Assembly: GCA_031296105.1 (NCBI GenBank)
Contig: JARLGJ010000073.1
Coordinates: forward strand, 1-64,000
Length of the DNA: 64,000 nucleotides
Direction: 5' to 3'
Origin: Acidobacteriota bacterium
Lineage (GTDB): Bacteria; Acidobacteriota; Terriglobia; Terriglobales; Acidobacteriaceae
Shown here: one piece after another, positions 35,620 through 44,470 of the stretch
Layout of the letters: each line of letters opens with the position of its first letter
How positions within the stretch are numbered: position 1 is the first letter of the stretch
Translations under genes and position numbers: made by a program
The notes under the pieces: generated by a model
Seen by the model: only the letters and a program-made list of their open reading frames with translations
Databases searched by the model: none
What the model was told of the DNA's origin: nothing

Positions 35620-36621
35620 ATGACGACCATGACCGCACACCGCTCTCCTGTAGAAACTTCCTTTGCAACAAAACAACTGGGGAACTCCGACCTGTGGCTC
35701 ACGCCCATCGGCTTTGGGGCTTGGGCCATTGGCGGCGGCAACTGGGATTACGGCTGGGGCCCGCAAGACGATCGCGAATCGGTGCAAGCCATCGTTCGCG
35801 CCATCGAAGGCGGCGTCAATTGGATTGACACAGCCGCCATTTACGGGCTGGGCCGCTCGGAAGAAGTTGTGGCCCGCGCGCTGGCGCAGCTTTCCCGCCA
35901 GCCCTACGTTTTCACCAAGTGTTCCATGCGCTGGGACAGGGAGCGCAAGATTTATCGCAGCCTGAAAAAGGAATCCGTGCGCGAGGAGGTGGAGAACTCT
36001 CTGCGCCGCCTGCAACTGGACACCATCGACCTGTACCAGGTGCACTGGCCCGATCCCGAAGGAGAGATCGAAGAAGGCTGGACGGAGCTGGCCAGCCTGA
36101 AGCAGGAGGGCAAACTGCGCTGGATTGGCGTGTCGAACTTCAGCGTGGAGCAGATCAAGCGGGTGCAGAAGATTGCCCCGGTCACCTCTCTGCAGCCGCC
36201 GTTCTCTTTGCTGCATCAGCAGGTGGCGCAGGAGGTTCTTCCCTACTGCCGGCAGCAAGGCATCGGCGTCATCAACTACTCGCCCATGGCCAGCGGCCTG
36301 CTCACGGGACGCATGACGGCCGAGCGCATTGCCAAAATGCCCGCGGATGACTGGCGCCAGCGCGCGCCGCACTTCCGCGAACCCGCACTCTCGCGCAATC
36401 TGAAGCTGGTGGAAGTGCTGCGCGCCATTGGCCGCGAGCACGACGTGGAGCCGGGCGTAGTGGCCATTGCCTGGACGCTGCACAATCCGGCCGTAACCGC
36501 GGCGATTGTGGGCGCGCGCCGCGCCGATCAGGTGGACGGCATCCTGCCGGCCGCCGAGTTCCGCCTGAGCAACGAAGAGGCCGCCACCATCGACAGCTTC
36601 CTCAGAAACAACCCGGTCTAA
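35620..36621 (+). CDS. Aldo/keto reductase
   Basis: NADPH-dependent oxidoreductase of about 333 residues with a TIM barrel. Visible are GFGAWAIGGGNWDYGWG, the catalytic WIDTAAIYGLGRSEEVV (Asp and Tyr), the Lys region YVFTKCS, and the WPDPEGEIEEGW His-containing strand (YQVHWPD). The cofactor segment YSPMASGLLTGRM is also present. The start chosen is ATG at 35620 with GAG eight bases upstream; ATG 35629 is possible. The substrate is not predictable. A bidirectional terminator separates it from convergent mtnA. Confidence 0.92.
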   Translation: MTTMTAHRSPVETSFATKQLGNSDLWLTPIGFGAWAIGGGNWDYGWGPQDDRESVQAIVRAIEGGVNWIDTAAIYGLGRSEEVVARALAQLSRQPYVFTKCSMRWDRERKIYRSLKKESVREEVENSLRRLQLDTIDLYQVHWPDPEGEIEEGWTELASLKQEGKLRWIGVSNFSVEQIKRVQKIAPVTSLQPPFSLLHQQVAQEVLPYCRQQGIGVINYSPMASGLLTGRMTAERIAKMPADDWRQRAPHFREPALSRNLKLVEVLRAIGREHDVEPGVVAIAWTLHNPAVTAAIVGARRADQVDGILPAAEFRLSNEEAATIDSFLRNNPV

Positions 36622-36641
36622 CGCGGGTCGATTGCAAAACA

Positions 36642-36672
36642 CAAAGGGCAGCCGGCGAGGCTGCCCTTTGTT
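36642..36672. terminator. Bidirectional terminator between aldo/keto reductase and mtnA
   Basis: Perfect 12-bp stem CAAAGGGCAGCC (36642-36653)/GGCTGCCCTTTG (36659-36670) with a 5-nt loop, placed between two convergent genes. Confidence 0.8.
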
Positions 36673-36690
36673 CATGCGGAATTCTCTGCG

Positions 36691-37740
36691 CTATTCCGCC
36701 GGCTTTTGCTCGGCCAGCTTTTGCAGCGATTCGCCGAACGGTGCGGTGGCCACGCCGCGCTCGGTGATGATGGCTCGGATGTACTTGGCGGGAGTCACGT
36801 CGAAGGCGGGGTTTTCCACCAGCACGCCGGTGGGTGCAATCTGCTTGCCGCCGATGTGCGTCACCTCCCGCGGCGAGCGCTGTTCGATGGGAATGCCCGA
36901 ACCGTCGGCGGTCTCCAGGTCAACGGTGGAGAACGGCGCGGCGATGTACATGGGAATGCCGTGCTCGCGGGCCAGGATGGCCACCGAGTAGGTGCCGATC
37001 TTGTTGGCCGTGTCGCCGTTGGCGGCAATGCGGTCGGCACCCACAATGACCGCCTGGATTTTGCCCTTGGCCATCATGTAGCCAGCCATGTTGTCCGAGA
37101 TGAGGGTGACGGGAATGTTGTCCTTCATCAGTTCCCAGGCGGTAAGGCGGGCACCTTGCAGAAAAGGGCGGGTTTCATCGGCAAAGACGTGCAGCTTTTT
37201 GCCCGATTCCACCGCCGCGCGGATGACGCCGAGCGCGGTGCCGTAACCGGCCGTGGCCAGGGCGCCGGCGTTGCAGTGGGTCAGTACGCCGCCCTCGGCG
37301 GGCAGCAGCGGCGCGCCGTTGGCGCCCATGGTGCGGTTGGTGGCAATGTCCTCGTGGTAAATGGCCAGCGCTTCGTCGATCAGCATCTGCTTGATGAGCG
37401 GCAATGGGCGGGTGCTGAGCTCCTCGAAGCGGCGCTGCATGCGGCGGATAGCCCAGAAGAGATTGACGGCCGTGGGACGGGTCTCGCCCATCAGACGGCA
37501 GATCTGGCCGAAACCGTTGCGAAACTCGGAGATACCCTTTGCATCCAGATCGCGTGCGCCCAGGGCAATGCCCATGGCGGCGGCACAGCCAATGGCGGGC
37601 GCGCCGCGCACAATCATGGTGCGGATGGCGTCGGCCACTTCTTCATGCGTCCGGCAGTTGACCCAGACTTCCTCGGTGGGAAGCTTGGTCTGGTCGATAA
37701 AAAGCACTCCGTTGTCGGTCCACTTCAGGGTTTCAAGCAC
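36691..37740 (-). CDS. mtnA: Methylthioribose-1-phosphate isomerase
   Basis: Isomerase of the methionine salvage pathway converting MTR-1-P to methylthioribulose-1-P. The 349 residues contain [52 protein letters not shown] with the catalytic Cys, and [19 protein letters not shown] with the catalytic Asp. The GTG at 37740 is preferred because family members begin just before LETLKW; a TTG at 37830 is the longer option. Other methionine-salvage genes are not in the window. eIF2B-alpha-like relatives share the fold but not these motifs. Confidence 0.94.
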   Translation of the reverse strand: MLETLKWTDNGVLFIDQTKLPTEEVWVNCRTHEEVADAIRTMIVRGAPAIGCAAAMGIALGARDLDAKGISEFRNGFGQICRLMGETRPTAVNLFWAIRRMQRRFEELSTRPLPLIKQMLIDEALAIYHEDIATNRTMGANGAPLLPAEGGVLTHCNAGALATAGYGTALGVIRAAVESGKKLHVFADETRPFLQGARLTAWELMKDNIPVTLISDNMAGYMMAKGKIQAVIVGADRIAANGDTANKIGTYSVAILAREHGIPMYIAAPFSTVDLETADGSGIPIEQRSPREVTHIGGKQIAPTGVLVENPAFDVTPAKYIRAIITERGVATAPFGESLQKLAEQKPAE

Positions 37741-37894
37741 AGATGTTTGTCCAGAAATCGGGGATGAAATACTTGCAAATTCAGTGTAAATCCTGGACTC
37801 AGAAAATTCGAACCATGGCCGTTCGGCCAACAGAAATCACAAGAAAACAATCTTAGGCAATAGCGCAAGGCGCCGGATTAGTGCTAGAAACAAG

Positions 37895-37921
37895 ATGGAA
37901 GCCCATACGGCTTCCATGGAG
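37895..37921 (+). promoter_or_regulatory. Leader hairpin and ribosome site of the His-rich peptide gene
   Basis: Perfect 9-bp inverted repeat ATGGAAGCC (37895-37903)/GGCTTCCAT (37909-37917) with a 5-nt loop, directly followed by GGAG (37918-37921), seven bases before the TTG start. The hairpin could modulate translation or bind a regulator. Confidence 0.6.
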
Positions 37922-37928
37922 AAATGCC

Positions 37929-38057
37929 TTGAAAAAGACTCTGGTAGCCGTTCTGGCTGGTGTTCTGCTGCTGACGGCGGCGATGCCGGCGTTCGCCAAG
38001 AAGCACCACCACAAGCACCACCATCATCATCCCCACGTTGCCGCGCAGGTTCAGTAA
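37929..38057 (+). CDS. Small exported histidine-rich peptide
   Basis: A 42-residue product starting at TTG 37929. Residues 1-23 are a textbook signal peptide (KK, then TLVAVLAGVLLLTAAMPAFA). The predicted mature part is only 19 residues: KKHHHKHHHHHPHVAAQVQ, with nine His. GGAG lies seven bases before the start and an intrinsic terminator follows 19 nt after the stop, so this is a complete transcription unit. The mature peptide should bind transition metals such as Ni, Zn or Cu in the periplasm, but this is inference. It is not homologous to its neighbours. A proton-buffering or metallochaperone role would also fit. Confidence 0.72.
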   Translation: MKKTLVAVLAGVLLLTAAMPAFAKKHHHKHHHHHPHVAAQVQ

Positions 38058-38075
38058 TCCGCGCCTGGAAACGCA

Positions 38076-38106
38076 AATCCCTCCGCCTGATGACGGAGGG
38101 ATTTTC
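38076..38106. terminator. Terminator after the His-rich peptide gene
   Basis: Perfect 10-bp stem AATCCCTCCG (38076-38085)/CGGAGGGATT (38094-38103), followed by TTC on the plus strand and by TTGCG on the minus strand. It is shared with the convergent VOC gene. Confidence 0.8.
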
Positions 38107-38114
38107 TGTTTGCG

Positions 38115-38522
38115 TTATTCCTTCGGAGGCTCGGGCGGCAGTTTGTGCGCCGCCCGCAGCCCGCGCGCCATCTCGATGATCTGGACGCTGTAGCCGTCGG
38201 GATCGAAGACCAAGGCCCAGCGGCCAAAGGGGTCCTGGCGCGGGCCCACGGCGATTTTGCCGAAGCGGCGGCGTATCTCGGCCACCGCCTTGTCCATGTC
38301 ATCCACGTAAATGCCCAGGCTCATGCCGTTGGAGGGGCTTACCTTGACCTCTTCGCCCTCGGGATGCAGGCCGATGATGATATTGCCGGCGTCGAACTGC
38401 GACCAGTTGGATTGCACAATGAGCGGCTTCAATCCCAGCACGTCGCGATAAAAGGCGACGCTCCGCTCCATTTCACGCACTACCACCATGACCAGACCAA
38501 GTTTGCCGAACATCATTGCCAT
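38115..38522 (-). CDS. VOC-superfamily (glyoxalase/dioxygenase-like) protein
   Basis: A 135-residue protein with two beta-alpha-beta-beta-beta modules of the vicinal-oxygen-chelate fold: MVVVREMERSVAFYRDVLGL at the start and GIYVDDMDKAVAEIRRRFG in the second half, ending with FDPDGYSVQIIEM. The typical metal-binding Glu is plausible in the last motif, but the first His is not obvious, so activity is unclear. The ATG at 38522 follows GGGGAG. It lies 76 nt downstream of pyrE on the same strand. Confidence 0.85.
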   Translation of the reverse strand: MAMMFGKLGLVMVVVREMERSVAFYRDVLGLKPLIVQSNWSQFDAGNIIIGLHPEGEEVKVSPSNGMSLGIYVDDMDKAVAEIRRRFGKIAVGPRQDPFGRWALVFDPDGYSVQIIEMARGLRAAHKLPPEPPKE

Positions 38523-38598
38523 CCCGCTCCCCGGCCGCATCGCGGCCCGACAGAACATAGTATTCCGCGTCCGGCGGTGAGGCAATCCGCCGCGCGCG

Positions 38599-39219
38599 CT
38601 ACTGGATTGGATGACGCAGGTGCTCGGCGCGAACCTCGCTGGCGGTAAAGATCGACACAAAAGGCACTCCGGCCGCGGCCGCTTCCACCGCGGGACGGCC
38701 CTTGGCCTCTTCGCGCTCCACCAGGCACATGACGCCGGCCACTTCAAACCCGAACTCGCGTGCCGCCTGAATGGCCTGGATCGTCGATCCGCCGGTGGTG
38801 CACACGTCATCCACAATCACCACGCGGGCGCCCTTTTCGCGGAAGCCCTCGATGCGCTGGCCCATGCCGTGCGCCTTCTCCGCCTTGCGCACCAGGAAGC
38901 CGTGAATCAGGTTGTAGAGCAGTCCCGCCGACTGATCTCTGGTGCGCCACTGCACGGACTGCGCCGAAAGCATGGCCACGGCCACCACGATTGGATCGGC
39001 GCCCATGGTAAGGCCGCCAATGGCCTGCGGGTTCCAGCCGCGCTCCATGATCTCATCGAAGAAGACGCGGCCCGTCAGGCGCGCGCCCTCGGCGTGCAGA
39101 GTGGTGGTGCGGCAGTCAATGTAGTAATCACTGGTGGCGCCGCTGGAGAGCTTGAACTCGCCGAGGCGGAAGGATTGCTGCGAGAGCAAGGTCAACAGTT
39201 GTGCGCGGGCTTCAGACAT
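38599..39219 (-). CDS. pyrE: Orotate phosphoribosyltransferase
   Basis: Pyrimidine biosynthesis enzyme converting orotate and PRPP to OMP. The 206 residues include FKLSSGATSDYYIDCR near the start, GGLTMGADPIVVA, and the PRPP loop VVIVDDVCTTGGST with Asp137 and Asp138. The gene is in the same orientation as the VOC gene. Other pyr genes are absent from the window. Confidence 0.95.
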   Translation of the reverse strand: MSEARAQLLTLLSQQSFRLGEFKLSSGATSDYYIDCRTTTLHAEGARLTGRVFFDEIMERGWNPQAIGGLTMGADPIVVAVAMLSAQSVQWRTRDQSAGLLYNLIHGFLVRKAEKAHGMGQRIEGFREKGARVVIVDDVCTTGGSTIQAIQAAREFGFEVAGVMCLVEREEAKGRPAVEAAAAGVPFVSIFTASEVRAEHLRHPIQ

Positions 39220-39261
39220 GGCTCAACCTTAGCAAGCGTCCGGCGCACGGGGCAAGGGAAT

Positions 39262-40083
39262 CTAATGCCCCGTCAGATGAGTGAAGCCCTTGGTCTGGAT
39301 GAAGAGCGCGGCAAAAAGCGCGCCGTTGTAGCCCATATGCACCAGGGTGGAGGCAGCCAGCGAGCGCCAACGCCAGCGCACGGCGGTGAGCGCGCCGCCC
39401 ACGGCCACGATCATGCCTACCTGCGCCCAGGAGCCTCCCAGTTGCGCGCTGTGCACCCCGCCAAACAGGATGGCCGTCACAAGCAATGAGGTCACGCCTC
39501 CCAGGCGGCGCGCCAGGGCCGGAAACAAAAGTCCGCGAAAGAGGACTTCCTCCACAAACGGCGCAAAGGCCACGCCAAACAGCATCATCAGCCAGGCATC
39601 CAAAGGGGTGCGGATCATCTGGTCAATGGGCAGTTCGGGCGGTGTGGGCAGCAGAGCGCTGGCGCCCTGCGCGGCCACCGCAAGCACCACGCCCGAGACC
39701 AGCAAAATGCCCCAGCGCCGCGGCCACCGCCAGTGCAAGGCATCCAACATGCCCATCTGGTGATACTTCGCGAAGAGCCGCCAGAGCATGGCCAGCAGCA
39801 TCAGGTAAGCAAGAAGCTGCGCCGGCAGAAGAACCTGCGGATTGCTTGCCAGCTCGCTGCGGCTCAGACCGCGATAGGCCGGCAGGGCATGGGCCAGGAA
39901 AATGGCCGCTACCCCGCAGAAGACAACCGCCAGCAACAGAAAGCCCGCGACGAAGACAACTTCAAGCAATCCGAAGACCGGCTCCGGCTCGGGCGACAAA
40001 GCCCAGGAACGTGGCGGAGGAAGAGGCTCGGAGTATTCGGGAAGCGGCGCGGGCGGAGTGGTCACGGTGCGCTCAGAGTACAT
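39262..40083 (-). CDS. CPBP-family intramembrane glutamic protease
   Basis: A 273-residue polytopic protein (about seven to eight helices) of the CPBP/Abi/Rce1 type. The conserved motifs are EEVLFRGLLFPAL with the catalytic Glu pair, FGGVHSAQLGG with the second-motif His, and a third motif STLVHMGYNG. An N-terminal cytosolic segment is Pro-rich (TTPPAPLPEYSEPLPPP). The ATG at 40083 starts just before this segment; no Shine-Dalgarno is visible. Such proteases may process prenylated or peptide substrates, but the substrate is unknown here. Confidence 0.88.
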   Translation of the reverse strand: MYSERTVTTPPAPLPEYSEPLPPPRSWALSPEPEPVFGLLEVVFVAGFLLLAVVFCGVAAIFLAHALPAYRGLSRSELASNPQVLLPAQLLAYLMLLAMLWRLFAKYHQMGMLDALHWRWPRRWGILLVSGVVLAVAAQGASALLPTPPELPIDQMIRTPLDAWLMMLFGVAFAPFVEEVLFRGLLFPALARRLGGVTSLLVTAILFGGVHSAQLGGSWAQVGMIVAVGGALTAVRWRWRSLAASTLVHMGYNGALFAALFIQTKGFTHLTGH

Positions 40084-40168
40084 GGAGGAAGAGGAGGGTT
40101 TCAAGATTGAGCCGTTTTGCGGGCGTCCGAGCCCGCAGGCGAAATCCTGAGCGGAGCGAAGGATCATG

Positions 40169-40213
40169 AGGTTGCGAAGGTTGCACAAGTTGCGCAGGTT
40201 TCAGAGGTTTCAG
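40169..40213 (+). repeat. Five tandem 9-bp units
   Basis: Units AGGTTGCGA, AGGTTGCAC, AAGTTGCGC, AGGTTTCAG and AGGTTTCAG run head to tail between the CPBP gene and glnS. It is a short microsatellite-like array without spacers, so not CRISPR. Confidence 0.75.
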
Positions 40214-40311
40214 ACAAGAAAGTAAAAACTTTGCGGTGCCCCATTCAAGCCCGCAGTTGGCTTGAGTGGGAAAGGAAAACCTCCAGGTGTTTCTTCGTCA
40301 ATCATCCTTCC

Positions 40312-40358
40312 CCAACAAAAACAACATCCCCACCCTGGAAACTACGGCCAGGATGGGG
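40312..40358 (-). terminator. Intrinsic terminator of glnS
   Basis: On the minus strand, arms CCCCATCCTGG and CCAGGGTGGGG (one G-T-type mismatch; 40358-40348 and 40338-40328) followed by ATGTTGTTTTTGTTG. It starts about 10 nt after the glnS stop. Confidence 0.75.
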
Positions 40359-40368
40359 TACCCAAAAT

Positions 40369-42087
40369 TTACGCTCCGGCCTTCTTTTCGATCTTCGCCC
40401 AGGTGTCTTTGAGCGGCAGCGTGCGGTTAAACACCAGCGCGCCAGGCTTGGAGTCGCGATCGACGCAGAAATAGCCAACGCGCTCGAACTGGTAACGCTC
40501 CTCGGGCTTGGCGTCCTTCAGCGACGGCTCCAGTTTCGCATCGGCGATCACTTCCAGCGAGTTCGGATTCAGGTTGTCGAGGAAGGTCTGGCCCTCTTCG
40601 AGGTCGCCCGGATCGGCCTTGGTGAACAGCTTGTCGTAGATGCGCACTTCGGCCGTAATAGCGTGCCTGGCGCTGACCCAGTGGATGGTCGATTTCACCT
40701 TGCGTCCGTTGGGCGAGTTGCCTCCGCGGCTCGCCGGGTCGTAGGTGCAGCGCACCTCGACGACGTTGCCCGCGGCGTCCTTCACCACCGACGTGCAGGT
40801 GACGAAGTACGCGTTGCGCAGGCGAACCTCCTTGCCCGGCGAGAGGCGGTAGTACTTCGGCGGAGGAACCTCGCGGAAGTCGTCCTGCTCAATGTATAGC
40901 GCGCGCGAGAAGGGCACCTGGCGCGTTCCGGCCGCGGTGTCCTCGGGGTTGTTGGCCACTTCCACCAACTCTTCCTGACCCTCGGGATAATTCTCGATGA
41001 CCACCTTCAAGGGCTTCAGCACAGCCATGGCGCGCGGCACGCGCTTGTTCAGGTCTTCGCGCTGGAAGTGCTCCAGCATCTCGATGTCGGTGCTGCCGTT
41101 GGTGCGCGAAGCACCGATGGCGGCGCAGAAGTTGCGGATCGCCTCGGCGGTGAAGCCGCGGCGGCGGATGCCGGAGATGGTTGGCATGCGCGGATCGTCC
41201 CAGCCGTTGACGCGCTGCTCGCGCACCAGTTGCAGCAGCTTGCGCTTGCTGAGCAGCGTGTAGGTCAGGCTCAGGCGGTCAAACTCGATCTGTTGCGTGG
41301 GGAAGATGCCGAGCTGCTCAATGTACCAGCGGTAGAGCGGCTGGTGATCGGTAAACTCCAGGGTGCACATGGAGTGCGTCACCTTCTCCAGTGAATCCGA
41401 CTGGCCGTGCGCGAAGTCGTACATCGGATAGATGCACCACTTGTCGCCCGTGCGATGATGCGTGGCATGCAGAATGCGGTACATCACCGGGTCACGCATG
41501 TTCAGGTTGGGCGAGGCCATGTCAATTTTGGCGCGCAGCACGCGCGAGCCGTCCTCGAACTCGCCGTTCTTCATGCACACGAAAAGGTCCAGGTTCTCTT
41601 CCACGCTGCGCGTGCGGTAGGGGCTGTCCTTGCCGGGCTCGGTGAGCGTGCCGCGGTGCTCGCGAATCTCTTCGGCCGTAAGGTCGTCCACGTAAGCCTT
41701 GCCGGCCTTCACCAGTTGCAGCGCCCACGCGTAAAGCTGGTCGAAGTAGTCGGAGGCATAACAGAGGCGGTCCCACTCGAAGCCCAGCCAGCGCACGTCG
41801 GTCTTGATGGAATCGACGTACTCCTGCTCTTCCTTCTCGGGATTGGTGTCGTCGAAGCGCAGATTGGTTTTGCCGCCGAACTCGTCGGCCAGGCCGAAGT
41901 CCAGGCAGATGGCCTTGGCGTGGCCGAGGTGCAGGTAGCCGTTGGGCTCGGGAGGAAAGCGCGTCTGAATGACGGCATCGCCGTACTTCTTCGTCTTGAG
42001 ATCCTCAACCATCAGGTCGCGGATGAAATTCGAGGGTCGCGCTTCCGCCGCCGGTGCGGCACTGCTTTCCGGATTCGAAGTAGCCAT
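40369..42087 (-). CDS. glnS: Glutaminyl-tRNA synthetase
   Basis: Class I synthetase charging tRNA-Gln. About 572 residues. HIGH-type motif in [20 protein letters not shown]-type motif LLSKRKLL, the [10 protein letters not shown] segment and the C-terminal anticodon-binding barrels are present. The ATG at 42087 has GAGGAA seven bases upstream, so it is preferred over a GTG five codons earlier. Presence of GlnRS means tRNA-Gln need not be made by the amidotransferase route. gltX lies upstream on the same strand, separated by a repeat-rich 290-nt gap. Confidence 0.96.
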   Translation of the reverse strand: MATSNPESSAAPAAEARPSNFIRDLMVEDLKTKKYGDAVIQTRFPPEPNGYLHLGHAKAICLDFGLADEFGGKTNLRFDDTNPEKEEQEYVDSIKTDVRWLGFEWDRLCYASDYFDQLYAWALQLVKAGKAYVDDLTAEEIREHRGTLTEPGKDSPYRTRSVEENLDLFVCMKNGEFEDGSRVLRAKIDMASPNLNMRDPVMYRILHATHHRTGDKWCIYPMYDFAHGQSDSLEKVTHSMCTLEFTDHQPLYRWYIEQLGIFPTQQIEFDRLSLTYTLLSKRKLLQLVREQRVNGWDDPRMPTISGIRRRGFTAEAIRNFCAAIGASRTNGSTDIEMLEHFQREDLNKRVPRAMAVLKPLKVVIENYPEGQEELVEVANNPEDTAAGTRQVPFSRALYIEQDDFREVPPPKYYRLSPGKEVRLRNAYFVTCTSVVKDAAGNVVEVRCTYDPASRGGNSPNGRKVKSTIHWVSARHAITAEVRIYDKLFTKADPGDLEEGQTFLDNLNPNSLEVIADAKLEPSLKDAKPEERYQFERVGYFCVDRDSKPGALVFNRTLPLKDTWAKIEKKAGA

Positions 42088-42153
42088 ATTTACATTCCTC
42101 ACGACTATGAAAATTCGCGATTAGGGAGGCTCTGGTTCAGTCACCCTTGTCAG

Positions 42154-42295
42154 GGCACGACTTTAGTCGTGCCATACCTCGTTGAAACTACGTCGCGGCT
42201 TTAGCCGCTGAGGGCTCGTCTCGCAAGCATGCATTCCCTCCGGGGCTGAAGCCCGCGAGTTTACACAGCTTGTACGGCACGGCTGAAGCCGTGCC
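42154..42295. repeat. Cluster of REP-like palindromes, family 2 (copies 2-5)
   Basis: Four palindromes in the glnS-gltX gap: GGCACGACT-tt-AGTCGTGCC (42154-42173), GCGGCT-tt-AGCCGC (42195-42208), GGGCT-ga-AGCCC (42243-42254) and GGCACGGCT-ga-AGCCGTGCC (42276-42295). The last is identical to 33035-33054. All share a central AGCC/GGCT core. The gap holds no gene. Confidence 0.75.
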
Positions 42296-42378
42296 CTGAC
42301 GAAGCAACTCCCCTAGAAATCATCCGCCGGCCGGCTTCACTCCTGGAACACATTCGGCAAGACTTGTTCAGAGCTTAC

Positions 42379-43860
42379 TCACCCCAGCAGCGCCTGCGCC
42401 CGCGCAATGCGCTCCAGGCAGCATTCGCGGCCCAGCACTTCCATGGTTTCAAACAGCGGCGGAGCGTTTTTGCGCCCGCAAACGGCTACGCGAATGGGCT
42501 GGAACATGGGGCCGGCCTTCACGCCCAAACGTCCCGCGGCCCCGCGCAGCGCGGCCTCCAGCGATGCATGATCGAACGCCACCGTGCCCAGCACCTGGAC
42601 GGCTTCGTCCAGAATGCGCTTGGCCTGCGCGGCGTCACCCTTCTGCGGAATCAGCTCAAGGCCATCATACGGCGGAAGCTCGCTGACGAAGAAGAAATCG
42701 GCCACCGCGTTGACCTCGCCCAGCAGCTTGATGCGCTCGCGCACCAAGGGCGTAACGGCGGAAATTTTCTCCTCGGCCGCCGCGGGAAACTTTTGCCGCA
42801 CCACCGGCGCAAGCAGCGCCGCCAGCTCCGGCATGGGAAGCGCCCGCAGGTGCTCCGCGTTCAGCCACACTGCCTTGGGATCGAACGGATCCTGCTCAGT
42901 GAAATTCACCACGGCATTGGCGCGGTTCACGCCTTCCAGGGTGAATAAGGTCTTCAGCTCGTCCAGGGTTAGGAACTCGCGGTCATTCTTCGGATTCCAG
43001 CCCAGCAGGCACAGGAAGTTGATGAACGCCTGCGGCAAAAAGCCCGCGTCGCGATAGGTCGTGACGCTGACCACCGGTCCATGCTTGCGCTTGCTGAGCT
43101 TGGCGCCGTCGGGAGCCACCAGCAGGGGCAGGTGCGCAAACTGCGGCACGCGGCCGTCCAATAATTTGTCGCCCAGCTTGGCGTCTCTCAGATTTACCCC
43201 GGCCAGCGCTTCAAAGATCAAAAGGTGCTTGAAGGTGTTGGTCAGGTGATCCTGGCCGCGGATGATGTGCGTGATGTCCAGCGCGGCATCGTCGGCGCAG
43301 CTTGCCAGGTGATAGGTGGGCATGCCATCCGAACGCAGCAGTGCGAAGTCCTCGACCTCATCGGCCAGCTTGCTCTGCTCGCCATACACCGCATCGGTAA
43401 AGCGCAGCGTGCGCTCCTCACCACGCGGCACGCGGAAGCGCAGCGCAAAAGGCTCACCCGAGGCGGCGCGGCGGTCGCTCTCCTCGCGCGTCATCTCGCG
43501 CATTCCGGGATTGCACAGCCAGGCGCCTTGCGGACCGCTCTGGCCGCTGTCTTCCTCGCGCGCGGGAGTGAAGTCGCGGTAGGCCAAGCCCTTGGCGAAG
43601 ATCGCCTCGGCCGCCTGGCGATGCAGGGGCAGCCGCTCGGACTGCTTGTACTCCTCGTCCCAGCCCAGGCCCAGCCAGCGCAGCCCTTCAAAAATCGAAT
43701 TGACGCTGGCGTCCGTGTTGCGGCCCACATCCGTGTCGTCCAGGCGGAAGACCATGGTGCCGCCGGTGTGGCGGGCGTACAGCCAATTGAAAATAAACGT
43801 GCGGGCGCTGCCCACGTGAAGAAAGCCCGTCGGCGACGGCGCAAAGCGAACACGATGCAT
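42379..43860 (-). CDS. gltX: Glutamyl-tRNA synthetase
   Basis: Class I synthetase of 493 residues charging tRNA-Glu. HIGH-type motif in [17 protein letters not shown] at the N-terminus, KMSKS-type motif [11 protein letters not shown], and the [11 protein letters not shown] loop are present, with an all-helical anticodon-binding C-terminus. Length and motifs are standard for a discriminating or non-discriminating GluRS, which cannot be separated by eye. Repeat element copy D lies about 80 nt upstream of the start. Confidence 0.97.
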   Translation of the reverse strand: MHRVRFAPSPTGFLHVGSARTFIFNWLYARHTGGTMVFRLDDTDVGRNTDASVNSIFEGLRWLGLGWDEEYKQSERLPLHRQAAEAIFAKGLAYRDFTPAREEDSGQSGPQGAWLCNPGMREMTREESDRRAASGEPFALRFRVPRGEERTLRFTDAVYGEQSKLADEVEDFALLRSDGMPTYHLASCADDAALDITHIIRGQDHLTNTFKHLLIFEALAGVNLRDAKLGDKLLDGRVPQFAHLPLLVAPDGAKLSKRKHGPVVSVTTYRDAGFLPQAFINFLCLLGWNPKNDREFLTLDELKTLFTLEGVNRANAVVNFTEQDPFDPKAVWLNAEHLRALPMPELAALLAPVVRQKFPAAAEEKISAVTPLVRERIKLLGEVNAVADFFFVSELPPYDGLELIPQKGDAAQAKRILDEAVQVLGTVAFDHASLEAALRGAAGRLGVKAGPMFQPIRVAVCGRKNAPPLFETMEVLGRECCLERIARAQALLG

Positions 43861-43938
43861 AAGAATTCAGTATAAACAATGGCGGCGGACCCGTGCGCGG
43901 CGCACGGGGGCAAACAGAAGGCCGCGGACCCCGCGAAA

Positions 43939-44054
43939 GAGCGGTTCCAGAGTAACTATAGCCGGTGTAAATCGTGCACTGCCGTTGCTCCCTGATGGTC
44001 GCAACGGCCAATGGCCGGTGGCCTTGGGACACAGCAACTCTGGAACCGCTTTAG
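43939..44054 (+). repeat. 115-bp inverted-repeat element, copy D
   Basis: The best-preserved copy. Terminal arms GAGCGGTTCCAGAG and CTCTGGAACCGCTTTAG pair perfectly over 14 bases. Inner hairpins are GCCGTTGC (43981-43988)/GCAACGGC (44001-44008) and GGCCA-n-TGGCC-type at about 44006-44023. It sits between gltX and a small basic protein gene, with its CTAAAG end about 50 nt from the latter's stop. Confidence 0.9.
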
Positions 44055-44102
44055 CAGCCGCGGGGCCGGCAGAATTTGCAATGTGCTACGCGCCCGGGAA
44101 GG

Positions 44103-44225
44103 TTATTTGGCGGGCTTGGTTGCAGATGCATCCTTGGACACGATAGCGGCCTTGATCTCGCGCTTTAAGAGCCTCTGCTTGCGCAGCCGATGGAACCTGG
44201 ACTTGTCTCCGTTGATTGCCGACAT
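44103..44225 (-). CDS. Small basic protein, unknown function
   Basis: A 40-residue product, MSAINGDKSRFHRLRKQRLL followed by KREIKAAIVSKDASATKPAK, strongly basic with an amphipathic helical pattern. It resembles short conserved Lys/Arg-rich proteins I associate with acidobacteria, but I cannot name the family. A longer reading to 44321 exists; the internal ATG at 44225 is preferred because similarity of composition begins there and AGAAAG precedes it. Nucleic-acid or ribosome binding is a guess from charge only. Confidence 0.5.
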   Translation of the reverse strand: MSAINGDKSRFHRLRKQRLLKREIKAAIVSKDASATKPAK

Positions 44226-44470
44226 GGATACCGCTTTCTGAAACTTCAATTGAACAGCGGCCTGCATCTTCTCACAGGCGCCTGCCGAGAAGAAATCGTT
44301 ATTTGATTTTGCTTGTTGCACCCATCAGGAGAGAGCCTGTCCGGATAAACACTTTTTTATCAACAAGATGATTTAAAAATGATGCTTTGGCGGCGCTACA
44401 CATCAGGGCATTCCTGCCGATATGTCCAATATCGCGGTTGGGACCACGCGAGACTCGAAAGGGTATGGCA

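Noticed and set aside
40169..40213. Possible CRISPR array
   Set aside because: The units are 9 bp, contiguous and without spacers, and no cas gene is nearby.
43688..44032. Short frames containing PLAVATIREQRQCTI-type sequence in repeat copies
   Set aside because: The same peptide-like pattern appears wherever the 115-bp element occurs (near 14000, 15370, 44000 and 57700). It is translation of the repeat, not a gene.
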